DNA of 64,000 nt from Streptomyces ferrugineus. GTDB lineage: Bacteria; Actinomycetota; Actinomycetes; Streptomycetales; Streptomycetaceae. The stretch spans positions 248,001 through 312,000 of the forward strand of contig NZ_CP063373.1 in assembly GCF_015160855.1 (NCBI RefSeq), given 5' to 3'. Positions 1 through 8,200 of the stretch are shown here, piece after piece (position 1 is the first letter of the stretch; each line of letters opens with the position of its first letter). The notes under the pieces are model-generated. The model ran no database searches. It had not been told where the DNA came from and was given only the letters and a program-made list of their open reading frames with translations. A program made the position numbers and the translations under genes.

Positions 1-125
1 AGGACGCCAAGCCGGGCGGTGCCAAGAAGTCCGCGCAGAAGCCCGGCAGTGGCGGCCGCAGCAAGGCCCAGTCCGGGCAGCGCAAGGGCGGTCCGCAGCG
101 CCCCAAGTCCCCGTCCAAGAAGTAA
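1..125 (+). CDS. yidC: YidC membrane insertase, C-terminal tail (partial)
   Basis: The window opens inside a reading frame that ends at TAA 123-125. The 40 visible residues are almost only Lys, Gly, Ser, Pro, Gln and Arg, ending in SPSKK, which is the kind of basic, disordered cytoplasmic tail found after the last membrane helix of actinobacterial YidC. No catalytic or membrane part is visible, so identity rests on the tail composition and on the following jag, rsmG, parA, parB order, which is conserved next to yidC. YidC inserts and folds membrane proteins with or without SecYEG. Confidence 0.75.
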   Translation, partial: DAKPGGAKKSAQKPGSGGRSKAQSGQRKGGPQRPKSPSKK

Positions 126-140
126 GAAGGAGCCCATCCC

Positions 141-653
141 GTGACGGAAGGCACCACCTCCGCCGCTGCCGAGGGTGCAGACACCCTGTCCCGCCTGGAG
201 CAGGAGGGCGAGATCGCGGCGGACTACCTCGAGGGTCTGCTCGACATCGCCGATCTCGACGGCGACATCGATATGGACGTCGAGGCCGACCGCGCCGCTG
301 TCTCGATCATCAGCGACGCGGGCAGCCGAGACCTGCAGAAGCTGGTCGGGCGCGACGGCGAGGTGCTGGAAGCGCTCCAGGAGCTCACGCGCCTGGCCGT
401 GCACCGGGAGACCGGGGACCGCAGCCGGCTGATGCTGGACATCGCGGGCTACCGCGCCAAGAAGCGTGCCGAGCTGTCCGAGCTGGGCGCCAAGGCCGCC
501 GCCGAGGTCAAGAACACCGGCGAGCCCGTGAAGCTCAAGCCGATGACGCCGTTCGAGCGCAAGGTCGTGCACGACGCGGTGAAGTCGGCGGGCCTGCGCA
601 GCGAGTCCGAGGGCGAGGAGCCGCAGCGGTTCGTCGTCGTGCTTCCCGCCTGA
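141..653 (+). CDS. jag: Jag/KhpB family RNA-binding protein (KH + R3H)
   Basis: 170 aa, GTG start 15 bp after the yidC stop, preceded by GAAGGAG. After an acidic N-terminus comes a KH-like domain (about residues 35-110) with the loop GRDG in LVGRDGEVLEAL, then a C-terminal R3H domain (about 130-170) carrying the R-x3-H signature in ERKVVHDA and ending in RFVVVLPA. The family binds single-stranded RNA and in other Gram-positives (KhpB/EloR) acts with KhpA in cell elongation control. The N-terminal Jag_N segment of firmicute members is absent, as is usual in actinobacteria. Almost certainly co-transcribed with yidC. Confidence 0.9.
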   Translation: MTEGTTSAAAEGADTLSRLEQEGEIAADYLEGLLDIADLDGDIDMDVEADRAAVSIISDAGSRDLQKLVGRDGEVLEALQELTRLAVHRETGDRSRLMLDIAGYRAKKRAELSELGAKAAAEVKNTGEPVKLKPMTPFERKVVHDAVKSAGLRSESEGEEPQRFVVVLPA

Positions 654-673
654 TCGGCCCGTACGTTCCCACC

Positions 674-699
674 GGCCCCGTCTGTCCGCAGGCGGGGCC
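674..699 (+). terminator. Hairpin terminator after jag
   Basis: Arms GGCCCCG and CGGGGCC, extended inward by four further pairs (one G-T) around a TCCG loop, lie 20 bp after the jag stop. There is no U-tract beyond a short TTT, typical of Streptomyces factor-independent terminators or attenuators. Confidence 0.55.
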
Positions 700-778
700 G
701 AACTTTGTCAGCCTGTTAGTTCTGGTGGTTCTGGTGTCGGCGCTCCCGGCGTCGGCGAGGTACGGAAGGACGGTCCCC

Positions 779-1495
779 GTGACGGAGGCAGCGGAGCTTC
801 CCCCTGCGCCTGAGCAGGCACGTGAGGTGTTCGGTCATCGCTACGCCGATGCGGTCCGCTACGCCGAACTGCTCGCCGAGGCGGGTGTGCAGCGCGGCCT
901 GATCGGGCCGAGAGAGGTACCCCGTCTGTGGGAGCGACATCTGCTGAACTGCGCTGTGCTCTCAGAGGTCGTCCCCGAGGGCGTGACGGTGTGCGATGTG
1001 GGCTCGGGTGCCGGTCTGCCCGGTATCCCGCTGGCGCTGGTCCGGGAGGACCTGAAGATCACTCTGTTGGAGCCCCTGCTGCGGCGTACGAACTTCCTGA
1101 CCGAGGTCGTGGAGCTGCTGGGGCTGGACCATGTGACGGTCGTCCGTGGTCGGGCCGAAGAGGTCATGGGAAAGCTGCCACCCGTGCATGTCGTGACCGC
1201 CCGTGCCGTGGCTCCGCTGGACCGGCTGGCCACCTGGGGTATCCCGCTGCTGCGCCCTTACGGAGAGATGCTGGCGCTCAAGGGGGACACCGCGGAGGAG
1301 GAGCTGAAGAGCGCGACGACGGCTCTGAGCAAGCTGGGTGCGGTGCAGACGTCGATCCTCCATGTCGGGGAGGGCGTGGTCGATCCGATGTCCACGGTCG
1401 TGCGCGTCGAGGTCGGGGAGAGCCCGGGCGGTGTGCGTTTCGCTGCGAAGCGGGCGAAGGCGGCCAGGACCGGTCGGGCACGTCGGCGACGCTGA
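779..1495 (+). CDS. rsmG: 16S rRNA (guanine527-N7)-methyltransferase RsmG (GidB)
   Basis: 238 aa. The GTG at 779 is preferred over the upstream in-frame GTG at 725 because GGAAGGA sits about 10 bp before it and the homologous region begins here. It is a Rossmann methyltransferase with the SAM-binding motif VCDVGSGAGLPGIPL near residue 75 and the conserved VTARAVAPLDRL segment further on. RsmG adds m7G at position 527 of 16S rRNA; loss in Streptomyces is known to give low-level streptomycin resistance. The tail is Arg/Lys-rich. It lies between jag and parA, its usual actinobacterial position. Confidence 0.95.
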   Translation: MTEAAELPPAPEQAREVFGHRYADAVRYAELLAEAGVQRGLIGPREVPRLWERHLLNCAVLSEVVPEGVTVCDVGSGAGLPGIPLALVREDLKITLLEPLLRRTNFLTEVVELLGLDHVTVVRGRAEEVMGKLPPVHVVTARAVAPLDRLATWGIPLLRPYGEMLALKGDTAEEELKSATTALSKLGAVQTSILHVGEGVVDPMSTVVRVEVGESPGGVRFAAKRAKAARTGRARRRR

Positions 1496-1619
1496 CCCAC
1501 CGGGACGGGGCCGGCGTCGACGCTGATCCGTCCTGACGACGAGACGTACTCCACACAAGCTGGCAAACCTACCCATGCCGGAGTGTCGCGACAGTTCGGC
1601 CACGGCTGCTGTGCATCGT

Positions 1620-1633
1620 GTTTCACGTGAAAC
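1620..1633. other. parS site 1 (exact)
   Basis: Exact GTTTCACGTGAAAC, in the rsmG-parA interval about 240 bp before the likely parA start; ParB would bind beside its own operon promoter. Confidence 0.9.
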
Positions 1634-1761
1634 GTCGCTCACTGTTGCACGGCATCATCAGTCGTGGCCGCGCTGCGGCCGAACCGCGCGACCGCAAGCC
1701 CCTTGGATCCCTCGGAGAGGGTGCCTCTGATGACTCTCCGTCCTCCTGGAGGGGCACGGAG

Positions 1762-1788
1762 TTTTCCACAGAGGTGGATTTCTCCACA
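1762..1788 (+). promoter_or_regulatory. Two DnaA-box-like 9-mers upstream of parA
   Basis: TTTTCCACA (1762-1770) and TTCTCCACA (1780-1788) each differ by one or two bases from the Streptomyces DnaA box (TTGTCCACA) and point the same way, 18 bp apart start to start. They lie in the lower-GC leader between parS sites 1 and 2. DnaA binding is inferred only. Confidence 0.4.
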
Positions 1789-1872
1789 GAACAACAGGCC
1801 TCACTGGTTCACGACCCCGAAGGCATGGGAGGCTCTGTTCATTGCGAGCCTGAAGTCGAGGAGAGTGAATCC

Positions 1873-2895
1873 TTGCGGTCCGACGCCAACATCGCGGGAC
1901 CGATGACCGATCCGGTCCCCGGTCCCCGTACCGAGTCGATGGGGGAGGATGTTTCACGTGAAACACCGCCCCCGATGGACGACACTCCCATCGGTCGTGC
2001 TGCCCAACTGGCGGTGGAGGCTCTAGGCCGCGCCGGCGAGGGCCTGCCACGGCCCGAGCAGACCCGTGTCATGGTGGTCGCCAACCAGAAGGGGGGCGTG
2101 GGCAAGACGACAACGACGGTCAACCTTGCCGCGTCGCTTGCCCTGCATGGCGGCCGCGTGCTGGTCGTCGACCTTGACCCGCAGGGCAACGCGTCCACTG
2201 CCCTGGGGATCGACCACCACGCCGAAGTCCCTTCCATCTATGACGTGTTGGTCGAGAGCAAGCCGCTCGCCGAAGTCGTCCAGCCGGTGCCCGATGTCGA
2301 AGGCCTTTTCTGTGCCCCCGCCACGATCGATCTCGCCGGTGCGGAGATCGAGCTTGTGTCGCTGGTCGCACGCGAAAGCCGGCTGCAGCGGGCGATCCAG
2401 GCCTACGAGCAGCCGCTGGACTACGTGCTCATCGACTGCCCTCCCTCGCTCGGCCTACTGACGGTCAACGCTCTCGTGGCCGGGCAGGAGGTCCTGATCC
2501 CGATCCAGTGCGAGTACTACGCGCTGGAGGGCCTGGGGCAGCTGCTCCGCAACGTCGACCTGGTGCGGGGGCACCTCAACCCCGCCCTGCATGTCTCGAC
2601 GATCCTGCTCACCATGTACGACGGCCGGACACGGCTCGCGTCTCAGGTCGCGGACGAGGTGCGCAACCACTTCGGTGACGAGGTGCTGCGGACGAGCATT
2701 CCCCGCTCGGTCCGTATCTCCGAGGCGCCGAGCTATGGGCAGACGGTGCTGACATACGATCCCGGATCGAGCGGTGCCCTCTCCTACCTTGAGGCGGCAC
2801 GAGAAATCGCGCTGAAGGGCGTCGGTGTCAGTTACGACCCGACCAATGCCCACTTCGGCGCACAGAACCCGAGCATGGTGGAGGGGATGCAGTGA
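1873..2895 (+). CDS. parA: Chromosome-partitioning ATPase ParA (Soj)
   Basis: About 340 aa. The conserved core starts near base 2068 with [20 protein letters not shown], the deviant Walker A motif; [11 protein letters not shown] (Walker A') and [15 protein letters not shown] (Walker B) follow. ParA polymerises or dimerises with ATP on DNA and moves ParB-parS complexes; in Streptomyces it acts in sporulating hyphae. The start is uncertain: the frame is open from GTG 1618, but the first 250 bp have weak third-position GC bias and overlap parS and DnaA-like sites. TTG 1873 has a good GAGGAG; ATG 1903, 1939 and 1975 are alternatives. The stop overlaps the parB start. Confidence 0.92.
   Translation: MRSDANIAGPMTDPVPGPRTESMGEDVSRETPPPMDDTPIGRAAQLAVEALGRAGEGLPRPEQTRVMVVANQKGGVGKTTTTVNLAASLALHGGRVLVVDLDPQGNASTALGIDHHAEVPSIYDVLVESKPLAEVVQPVPDVEGLFCAPATIDLAGAEIELVSLVARESRLQRAIQAYEQPLDYVLIDCPPSLGLLTVNALVAGQEVLIPIQCEYYALEGLGQLLRNVDLVRGHLNPALHVSTILLTMYDGRTRLASQVADEVRNHFGDEVLRTSIPRSVRISEAPSYGQTVLTYDPGSSGALSYLEAAREIALKGVGVSYDPTNAHFGAQNPSMVEGMQ
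1951..1964. other. parS site 2 (exact), in the parA 5' coding region
   Basis: Exact GTTTCACGTGAAAC. If parA starts upstream it is read in frame as V-S-R-E-T. Confidence 0.9.
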
Positions 2896-3986
2896 GCGAG
2901 CGACGGAGGGGTTTGGGCCGTGGTCTCGGCGCACTGATCCCCGCTGCACCGACGGAGAAGACGGTGCCTCCGGCTGGACTGGGAGGTGCTGCCGCATCCC
3001 CGGCGGCCGTCCCGGTGCTGAACGATCGCGGGGTGGCCGCGGCCAAGGTGGCCACGCTGCCGCCTGTTTCACATGAAACCGAGGAGCCGTCGCCGAGCGG
3101 TGCCGCGGAGACGGCCGCAGCTCCCATGGGCGCTCACTTCGCGGAGATCCCCCTCGACGCGATCACGCCGAACCCGCGGCAGCCGCGTGAGAACTTCGAC
3201 GAGGATGCCCTTCAGGAACTCGTCACCTCCATCCAGGAGGTCGGTCTCCTCCAGCCGATCGTCGTACGGCAGCTCGGCCCCGCCCGATACGAGCTCATCA
3301 TGGGTGAGCGTCGTTGGCGGGCCTGCCGTGAGGCCGGTCTCGAGGCGATCCCGGCGATCGTGCGGGCCACGGACGACGAGAAGCTTCTCCTGGACGCGCT
3401 GCTGGAGAACCTGCACCGCGCTCAGCTGAACCCGATCGAAGAGGCGGCCGCCTACGATCAGCTGCTGAAGGACTTCAACTGCACGCATGATCAGCTGGCG
3501 GACCGTATTGGCCGTTCTCGGCCTCAGGTCTCCAATACCCTGCGTCTGCTGAAGCTCTCGCCGAAGGTCCAGAACCGGGTAGCCGCCGGCGTGCTCTCCG
3601 CCGGGCATGCGCGGGCCCTTCTCTCCGTCGAGGACCCGGAAGAGCAGGAGCGGCTGGCCTACCGTGTGGTGGCCGAAGGACTGTCCGTCCGGTCCGTCGA
3701 AGAGATCGTGACCCTGATGGGCTCCCGGCCGCAGAAGACCTCGCGCTCCAGGGGACCCCGGGCCGGGTCCGTGCCCTCCCCGGCTCTGTCCGACCTCGCG
3801 ACCCGGCTCTCGGATCGTTTCGAGACGCGGGTGAAGGTCGAGCTCGGTCAGAAGAAGGGCAAGATCACCGTCGAGTTCGCTTCCCCGGAGGATCTTGAGC
3901 GGATCCTCAGCACGCTCGCTCCGGGCGAGAAGCTCGCTCTTCAGCAGAGCCTCCTGGGCGATGACTCGGAGGAATCCGAGGACTGA
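2892..3986 (+). CDS. parB: Chromosome-partitioning protein ParB (Spo0J)
   Basis: 364 aa. GTG start overlaps the parA TGA by 4 bp, with GGAGGGG just upstream, so translation is coupled. A long variable N-terminus (about 80 aa) precedes the N-terminal CTPase/sliding-clamp domain: [14 protein letters not shown], then the arginine-rich GERRWRA patch. The helix-turn-helix region is around [18 protein letters not shown], and the C-terminal dimerisation domain ends in [18 protein letters not shown]. ParB loads at parS, spreads with CTP and builds the segregation complex. Its targets are the many parS sites in this window, one of which (variant) lies in its own N-terminal coding region. Confidence 0.96.
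   Translation: MSERRRGLGRGLGALIPAAPTEKTVPPAGLGGAAASPAAVPVLNDRGVAAAKVATLPPVSHETEEPSPSGAAETAAAPMGAHFAEIPLDAITPNPRQPRENFDEDALQELVTSIQEVGLLQPIVVRQLGPARYELIMGERRWRACREAGLEAIPAIVRATDDEKLLLDALLENLHRAQLNPIEEAAAYDQLLKDFNCTHDQLADRIGRSRPQVSNTLRLLKLSPKVQNRVAAGVLSAGHARALLSVEDPEEQERLAYRVVAEGLSVRSVEEIVTLMGSRPQKTSRSRGPRAGSVPSPALSDLATRLSDRFETRVKVELGQKKGKITVEFASPEDLERILSTLAPGEKLALQQSLLGDDSEESED
3066..3079. other. parS-like site 3 (one mismatch), inside parB
   Basis: GTTTCACATGAAAC, CACATG in place of CACGTG at the centre. Read in frame as V-S-H-E-T of ParB. Confidence 0.6.
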
Positions 3987-4022
3987 GGCCTCGCCCGTCG
4001 GGGCCGCTCTCCGACCCTGTAC

Positions 4023-4059
4023 GCGGGCCGTGTCCGGTGTGTACCGGAACACGGCCCGC
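4023..4059 (+). terminator. Terminator of the parAB operon
   Basis: Perfect 11-bp arms (GCGGGCCGTGT / ACACGGCCCGC) with a 15-nt loop, 37 bp after the parB stop, followed by CTTTGCTTT. Confidence 0.75.
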
Positions 4060-4158
4060 ACTTTGCTTTCTGGCGGTATCGATGGAATCGCATCATGGAT
4101 ACGATGCGATCGGGTATGGCGCATCCACCTGGCAGACCTCTTAGGGGAGGCGGGGTCC

Positions 4159-4416
4159 ATGCGAACGGTGAGCCGCACCGGACTGGTGAGCGCGGGTCTT
4201 GGGCTGGGCGCGGTCGGCGGATTCGTCGGCAGCCTGCTCAGGGAACGAAGCGCCCTGACAGCCGCTCGTGATGCCGCGGGCGAAGGAAGCGAGGAACAGC
4301 CTTCATGGGCCGTCGGCTCGTACCGCTCACGCTGGACAACCTTCCGGACCTTCCCAAGCGCTGCCGCTCGTGTGTCTTCTGGGAGTTGGACCCGGTCAGT
4401 GGTGAGGCCGCGGTAA
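4159..4416 (+). CDS. Possible small membrane-anchored protein overlapping the GNAT gene
   Basis: 85-codon frame with a strong Shine-Dalgarno (AGGGGAGG, 8 bp before ATG 4159). The first 27 residues hold one hydrophobic segment (GLVSAGLGLGAVGGFVGSLL) after two arginines; the rest is polar and Arg-rich. The frame runs 112 bp into the start of the downstream GNAT gene in another phase, so its C-terminal half may be only coincidental. It may be a real small protein, or a translated leader coupling ribosomes to the GNAT start at 4305. I do not recognise a family. Confidence 0.35.
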   Translation: MRTVSRTGLVSAGLGLGAVGGFVGSLLRERSALTAARDAAGEGSEEQPSWAVGSYRSRWTTFRTFPSAAARVSSGSWTRSVVRPR

Positions 4417-4922
4417 AGGCCGGTACCGCCGCCCTGGAGAAGGAGGCTTGGATCTCCGCCGTGCTGCTGGACTGGGGATCCTGCGGTCGAGTCGTCTACG
4501 TCGACGAGGTGCCGGTCGGCTTTGTGCTCTACGCGCCCCCGGCTTATGTCCCTCGCTCGACGGCGTTTCCCACGAGCCCTGTCTCACCGGACGCGGTGCA
4601 GTTGATGACGGCGTTCATCATGCCGGGCTATCAGGGGCAGGGGCTGGGCCGGGTGATGGTCCAGACGGTTGCCAAGGATCTGCTGCGGCGGGGCTTCAAA
4701 GCGATCGAGGCCTTCGGGGACGCGCGCTGGAACGAGCCTGCGTGTGTTCTGCCCGCAGACCATCTCCTGGCCGTGGGCTTCAAGACTGTTCGCCCCCACC
4801 CCACCTTTCCGCGACTGCGGCTGGAACTGCGGACGACGCTGTCCTGGAAGGAAGACGTGGAGATGGCGATCGACCGGCTGCTGGGGGCCGTGCAGAAGGA
4901 GCCGGTGCTGCGTCCGCTCTAG
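4305..4922 (+). CDS. GNAT-family N-acetyltransferase
   Basis: 205 aa, ATG with GAAGGAAGCGAGGA upstream. The acetyl-CoA-binding region is TAFIMPGYQGQGLGRVMVQT (about residues 101-120), with the Q-x2-G-x-G/A pyrophosphate loop, flanked by beta-strand VPVGFVLYAP and the C-terminal HPTFPRLRLEL strand. An N-terminal RCRSCVFWEL segment with two cysteines is characteristic of this actinobacterial subgroup found beside parB. Substrate unknown. Converges with trxA across a shared terminator and parS. Confidence 0.85.
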   Translation: MGRRLVPLTLDNLPDLPKRCRSCVFWELDPVSGEAAVKAGTAALEKEAWISAVLLDWGSCGRVVYVDEVPVGFVLYAPPAYVPRSTAFPTSPVSPDAVQLMTAFIMPGYQGQGLGRVMVQTVAKDLLRRGFKAIEAFGDARWNEPACVLPADHLLAVGFKTVRPHPTFPRLRLELRTTLSWKEDVEMAIDRLLGAVQKEPVLRPL

Positions 4923-4942
4923 AGGGAGTTGTGACTCCCAAG

Positions 4943-4976
4943 CGAATGGGCCAACCCGAGGGGGTTGGCCCATTCG
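4943..4976. terminator. Bidirectional terminator between GNAT gene and trxA
   Basis: Perfect 15-bp arms (CGAATGGGCCAACCC and its complement) with a GAGG loop. The convergent gene arrangement and a perfect stem suggest it works both ways. parS site 4 begins one base after it. Confidence 0.85.
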
Positions 4977-4977
4977 T

Positions 4978-4991
4978 GTTTCACGTGAAAC
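4978..4991. other. parS site 4 (exact)
   Basis: Exact GTTTCACGTGAAAC, wedged between the terminator stem (ends 4976) and the trxA stop codon (4993-4995). Confidence 0.92.
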
Positions 4992-4992
4992 G

Positions 4993-5325
4993 TCACTCGG
5001 CGATGAAGTCCTCGAGGTCGCGGAGAATCGCGGCCTTCGGCTTCGCACCGACGATGGTCTTGGCGACCTCACCGTTGTGGTAGACGTTCAGCGTCGGAAT
5101 GGACATCACGCCGTACTTCGCGGCCGTTCCCGGGTTCTCGTCGATGTTGAGCTTGACGATCTCGATCTTGTCGCCGTGCTCGGCGGCGATCGCCTCAAGG
5201 GACGGCGCGATCTGGCGGCACGGTCCGCACCAGGCGGCCCAGAAGTCCACCAGGACAGGCTTGTCGCTCTTGAGGACGTCCTGCTCGAAGGAGTCGTCGG
5301 TCACATTCTTCAGGGTGCCGGCCAC
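4993..5325 (-). CDS. trxA: Thioredoxin
   Basis: 110 aa. The GTG at 5325 (VAGTLKNV) has AAGGAG 6 bp upstream; the frame stays open further upstream inside trxB only in an unrelated phase. The active site is WCGPC in DFWAAWCGPCRQIAPSLE, and the cis-Pro loop is SIPTLNVY. It is a cytoplasmic dithiol reductant for ribonucleotide reductase, methionine sulfoxide reductases and others, reduced by TrxB encoded 41 bp upstream. It should be co-transcribed with trxB from the SigR-type promoter and is the last gene of the block. Confidence 0.96.
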   Translation of the reverse strand: MAGTLKNVTDDSFEQDVLKSDKPVLVDFWAAWCGPCRQIAPSLEAIAAEHGDKIEIVKLNIDENPGTAAKYGVMSIPTLNVYHNGEVAKTIVGAKPKAAILRDLEDFIAE

Positions 5326-5366
5326 GGCGGGCTCCTTAACTGTTCGGTGCGTGGGGTGGGTGAGGG

Positions 5367-6335
5367 TCAGACAGAGGTCTTCTCGGGTTCGGCCTTCTCC
5401 TCGTCGCTGAGGGCGGCGAGGTGGCGTTCGGCGTCGAGGGCGGCGGAGCAGCCGGTGCCGGCGGCGGTGATGGCCTGGCGGTAGGTGTGGTCGACGACGT
5501 CGCCGGCGGCGAAGACGCCGGTGAGGTTGGTGCGGGTGGTGGGGGCGTCGACCTTGAGGTAGCCCTCTTCGTCGAGGTCGAGCTGGCCCTTGAACAGTTC
5601 GGTGCGCGGGTCGTGGCCGATGGCGATGAACAGGCCGGTGACCGCCAGGTCGGAGAGTTCGCCGGTTTTGACGTTGCGCAGCTTCAGGCCGGAGAGCTTC
5701 TGGTCGCCCTGGATCTCGGCGACTTCGCTGTCCCACACGAAGCTGATCTTGGGGTCGGTGAAGGCGCGGTCCTGCATGGCCTTGGAGGCGCGCAGGGTGT
5801 CGCGGCGGTGGACGACGGTGACGGAGTTGGCGAAGCGCGAGAGGAAGGTGGCTTCTTCCATGGCGGTGTCGCCGCCGCCGATGACGGCGATGTCCTGGTC
5901 CTTGAAGAAGAAGCCGTCGCAGGTGGCGCACCAGGAGACGCCACGGCCGGAGAGGGCGTCCTCGTTGGGCAGGCCGAGCTTGCGGTGCTGGGAGCCGGTG
6001 GCGACGATGACGGCCCTGGCGCGGTGGACGGTGCCGGCGGTGTCGGTGACGGTTTTGATCTCGCCGGTGAGGTCGGCGTTGACGATGTCGTCGGGGACGA
6101 GTTCGGCGCCGAAGCGTTCGGCCTGGGCGCGCATGTTGTCCATGAGCTCGGGGCCCATGATGCCGTCCTGGAAGCCGGGGAAGTTCTCCACCTCGGTGGT
6201 GTTCATCAGGGCGCCGCCGGCGGTGACGGCGCCCTCGAAGACCAGTGGCTTCAGCGACGCGCGCGCGGTGTAGAGCGCCGCCGTGTAGCCGGCGGGCCCG
6301 GAGCCGATGATGATCACGTTACGGACGTCGCTCAC
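5367..6335 (-). CDS. trxB: Thioredoxin reductase
   Basis: 322 aa, GTG start. FAD-binding [16 protein letters not shown] at residues 11-26, redox centre CATCDG near 135, NADPH-binding [10 protein letters not shown] near 155, and the second FAD motif [16 protein letters not shown] near 275. It transfers electrons from NADPH via FAD to thioredoxin. The order sigM-anti-sigma-trxB-trxA matches other actinobacteria. An extended acidic C-terminus ends in [11 protein letters not shown]. Confidence 0.96.
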   Translation of the reverse strand: MSDVRNVIIIGSGPAGYTAALYTARASLKPLVFEGAVTAGGALMNTTEVENFPGFQDGIMGPELMDNMRAQAERFGAELVPDDIVNADLTGEIKTVTDTAGTVHRARAVIVATGSQHRKLGLPNEDALSGRGVSWCATCDGFFFKDQDIAVIGGGDTAMEEATFLSRFANSVTVVHRRDTLRASKAMQDRAFTDPKISFVWDSEVAEIQGDQKLSGLKLRNVKTGELSDLAVTGLFIAIGHDPRTELFKGQLDLDEEGYLKVDAPTTRTNLTGVFAAGDVVDHTYRQAITAAGTGCSAALDAERHLAALSDEEKAEPEKTSV

Positions 6336-6405
6336 GGCTTGATTCCTCGTCTCTGGAATACGTCGTCGGACCGGTGGGAGCCCCTTTCAGAACTCTCACC
6401 CCACC

Positions 6406-6433
6406 CAACGGATCCTATGGGGCGTGCATTCCC
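6406..6433 (-). promoter_or_regulatory. SigR-type promoter of trxBA
   Basis: On the minus strand GGGAAT (complement of 6428-6433) is followed after exactly 18 bp by GTT (complement of 6407-6409), the Streptomyces SigR consensus GGGAAT-N18-GTT. Transcription would start near 6400, about 65 nt before the trxB GTG. SigR is the thiol/disulfide stress sigma factor known to drive trxBA. Confidence 0.8.
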
Positions 6434-6505
6434 GCTGTGTCCGGGCACACGGTATCGCCACACCGTAGGCGTTGCCGCGCCGGATGGAGACGAGCCGCCG
6501 GGGCC

Positions 6506-7432
6506 TCAGGAACGCGCGTAGGACTTCGTCAGAAGGACCTTCGCCGTGGCGGTCGACGGCTGTTTCACACAGGTCGCGTCCATGAGGTAGGCGGTGACCC
6601 TGCTGTCATCAGAGGCATCGGGCAGTACGACGAGCAGCGCGTCCTTGCCCTTGTAGATGCCCTCCTCGGTGGCGAGCGCCGCGTCGTTGCGGCCGATGCC
6701 CTTCTGAATGCATTCGGGCACCGTGATCTCGCGGAGGATCTGAGGACTCTTGGTGTCGGGTCCGCCTTCCACACCCATGCTCTGATCCGGACCGAGGGAC
6801 TTGCCTCCCTTGGTCTCACTCTTGGCGAGGAGATCGTCGACCCGTGTCTCCAGCTTCGCTGCGGAGAAGGTGTCGGAGGCGGTCTGCCCGCCACCGGCCG
6901 AGGGACCGGATCCTCCACCGCCCATGAGTGAGGTCAGCAGCACGGAGCCAAGCCCGACGGCGGCGGCCGTGAATGCGGCGCTCAGGACGGCGACCTTGCG
7001 TCGCCCCACCTTCGTGCGGCCCTTACGGCCGGGGCCGGTGGTGGAAGAACGGGCGTGGCCTGCCGGACGGTCTCCGGCTGCCGATGTTTCACGTGAAACA
7101 TGGGTGCCACTGGCCGTGGCGGCGACCGTGCGGGCGTCTCCGACCTGTGCCGGCACGTCGGCATCGTCGGGCGCCGTCGCATTCAGCAGAGCTTCTGCGG
7201 CCAGGGCAGCGTCGATGCGTCCCGCGACATCGTCGGGCATCCGCGGCGGGCCGGGCAGGGTCCCTAGCAGCCCCCGGATCTCCTCCAGCGAGCTGTGGAC
7301 ATCCGCGCACAGTTCGCACTCCTCCAGATGCCGACGCAGATCGGCGGTCCTGGACGCGGAGAGAAGGCCCTCGGTGAGGTCGGAGAGCTCGGCGACGTCC
7401 GGGTGCCCGGACGTGTCCGTCGTGGATGTCAC
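6506..7432 (-). CDS. Membrane-anchored zinc-finger anti-sigma factor for SigM (RsmA-like)
   Basis: 308 aa, start overlapping the sigM stop by 4 bp. The N-terminal ZAS-type motif is H35-x3-C39-x2-C42 (LRRHLEECELC), expected to hold the sigma factor. A linker with basic stretch GRKGRTKVGRRK leads into one membrane helix (about residues 152-174, VLSAAFTAAAVGLGSVLL); the remaining 130 residues would lie outside the cell. This matches the organisation of anti-sigma factors coupled to ECF sigma factors. A parS site lies in the linker coding region (7086-7099), read as V-S-R-E-T. Confidence 0.85.
   Translation of the reverse strand: MTSTTDTSGHPDVAELSDLTEGLLSASRTADLRRHLEECELCADVHSSLEEIRGLLGTLPGPPRMPDDVAGRIDAALAAEALLNATAPDDADVPAQVGDARTVAATASGTHVSRETSAAGDRPAGHARSSTTGPGRKGRTKVGRRKVAVLSAAFTAAAVGLGSVLLTSLMGGGGSGPSAGGGQTASDTFSAAKLETRVDDLLAKSETKGGKSLGPDQSMGVEGGPDTKSPQILREITVPECIQKGIGRNDAALATEEGIYKGKDALLVVLPDASDDSRVTAYLMDATCVKQPSTATAKVLLTKSYARS
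7086..7099. other. parS site 5 (exact), inside the anti-sigma gene
   Basis: Exact GTTTCACGTGAAAC in coding DNA, in frame as V-S-R-E-T within the flexible linker of the anti-sigma factor. Confidence 0.92.
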
Positions 7433-8169
7433 GCTCGCCCACCTCCGCCCTTCACAGCAGCTGAATCACTCGGCCCGTTATCGCGCGGATCCGGGGCTTG
7501 TGGCCCCTTGGCAGGTGGACCCGCTGCCGGTGGGACGGATGTCCCCTGCGTCCGGTTCCGCCTCTCGCCGGGATCCTTGCCGCCGTCGGCGCTTTCCGGC
7601 CGTAGATGGGTGAGGAGCGGCAGGAGTCTGGCTCTGCCACGTGCGCATCGGCTCTTGACCGTGCCGGTCGGCACATCGAGGACCCGGGCGGCCTCCGCGA
7701 CCGGGTAGCCCTGCATATCCACCAGGACGAGGGCGGCCCGCTGGTCGGGAGGCAGCGTGCCGAGGGCCTCCAGCAGCTGGCGGTGCAGATCGTTGCGCTC
7801 CGCGGGCGCCGAGGCCGACTCATGCGGCTCCAACAGCTGCTCCAGGCGCTCGGTGTCGTCCACCGGCGAGGTCTTCCGGGACGCCGCCTTGCGGGCGCGG
7901 TCCAGGCAGGCGTTCACCGTGATGCGATGAAGCCACGTCGTGACGGCCGACTGGCCCCTGAACGTGTGCGCGGCCCGGTAGGCGGACACCAGGGCGTCCT
8001 GAACGGCATCAGCGGCCTCCTCGCGGTCGCCGAGCGTCCGCAGCGCCACGGCCCACAGCCGGTCACGGTGCCGGCGTACCAGCTCACCGAAGGCGTCGGG
8101 GTCGCCCTTCACATGGAGAGCCAGGAGATCCTGGTCGCTCGCGTCGCGGTGTGCGGTGCCATCTGCCAT
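7429..8169 (-). CDS. sigM: ECF RNA polymerase sigma factor SigM
   Basis: 246 aa. Region 2 is around residues 13-95 (ALRTLGDREEAADAVQDALV and TWLHRITVNACLDRARK) and region 4 around 128-188 (LPPDQRAALVLVDMQGYPVA, then the helix-turn-helix VLDVPTGTVKSRCARGRARL). The last 55 or so residues are a Pro/Gly-rich tail beyond the usual sigma fold. It is named SigM from its place between the murJ/pseudokinase genes and trxB, as in mycobacteria. It starts 31 bp after the pseudokinase stop and overlaps the anti-sigma gene, so it is probably controlled by that product and part of a long leftward operon. Confidence 0.9.
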   Translation of the reverse strand: MADGTAHRDASDQDLLALHVKGDPDAFGELVRRHRDRLWAVALRTLGDREEAADAVQDALVSAYRAAHTFRGQSAVTTWLHRITVNACLDRARKAASRKTSPVDDTERLEQLLEPHESASAPAERNDLHRQLLEALGTLPPDQRAALVLVDMQGYPVAEAARVLDVPTGTVKSRCARGRARLLPLLTHLRPESADGGKDPGERRNRTQGTSVPPAAGPPAKGPQAPDPRDNGPSDSAAVKGGGGRA

Positions 8170-8200
8170 CGGACCCCCTCCCCTTTGGATCTGGTGAGTT

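Noticed and set aside
5421..6521. 366-codon plus-strand frame opposite trxB
   Set aside because: Gly/Val/Ala-rich shadow of the high-GC trxB coding strand, no ribosome site or family motif.
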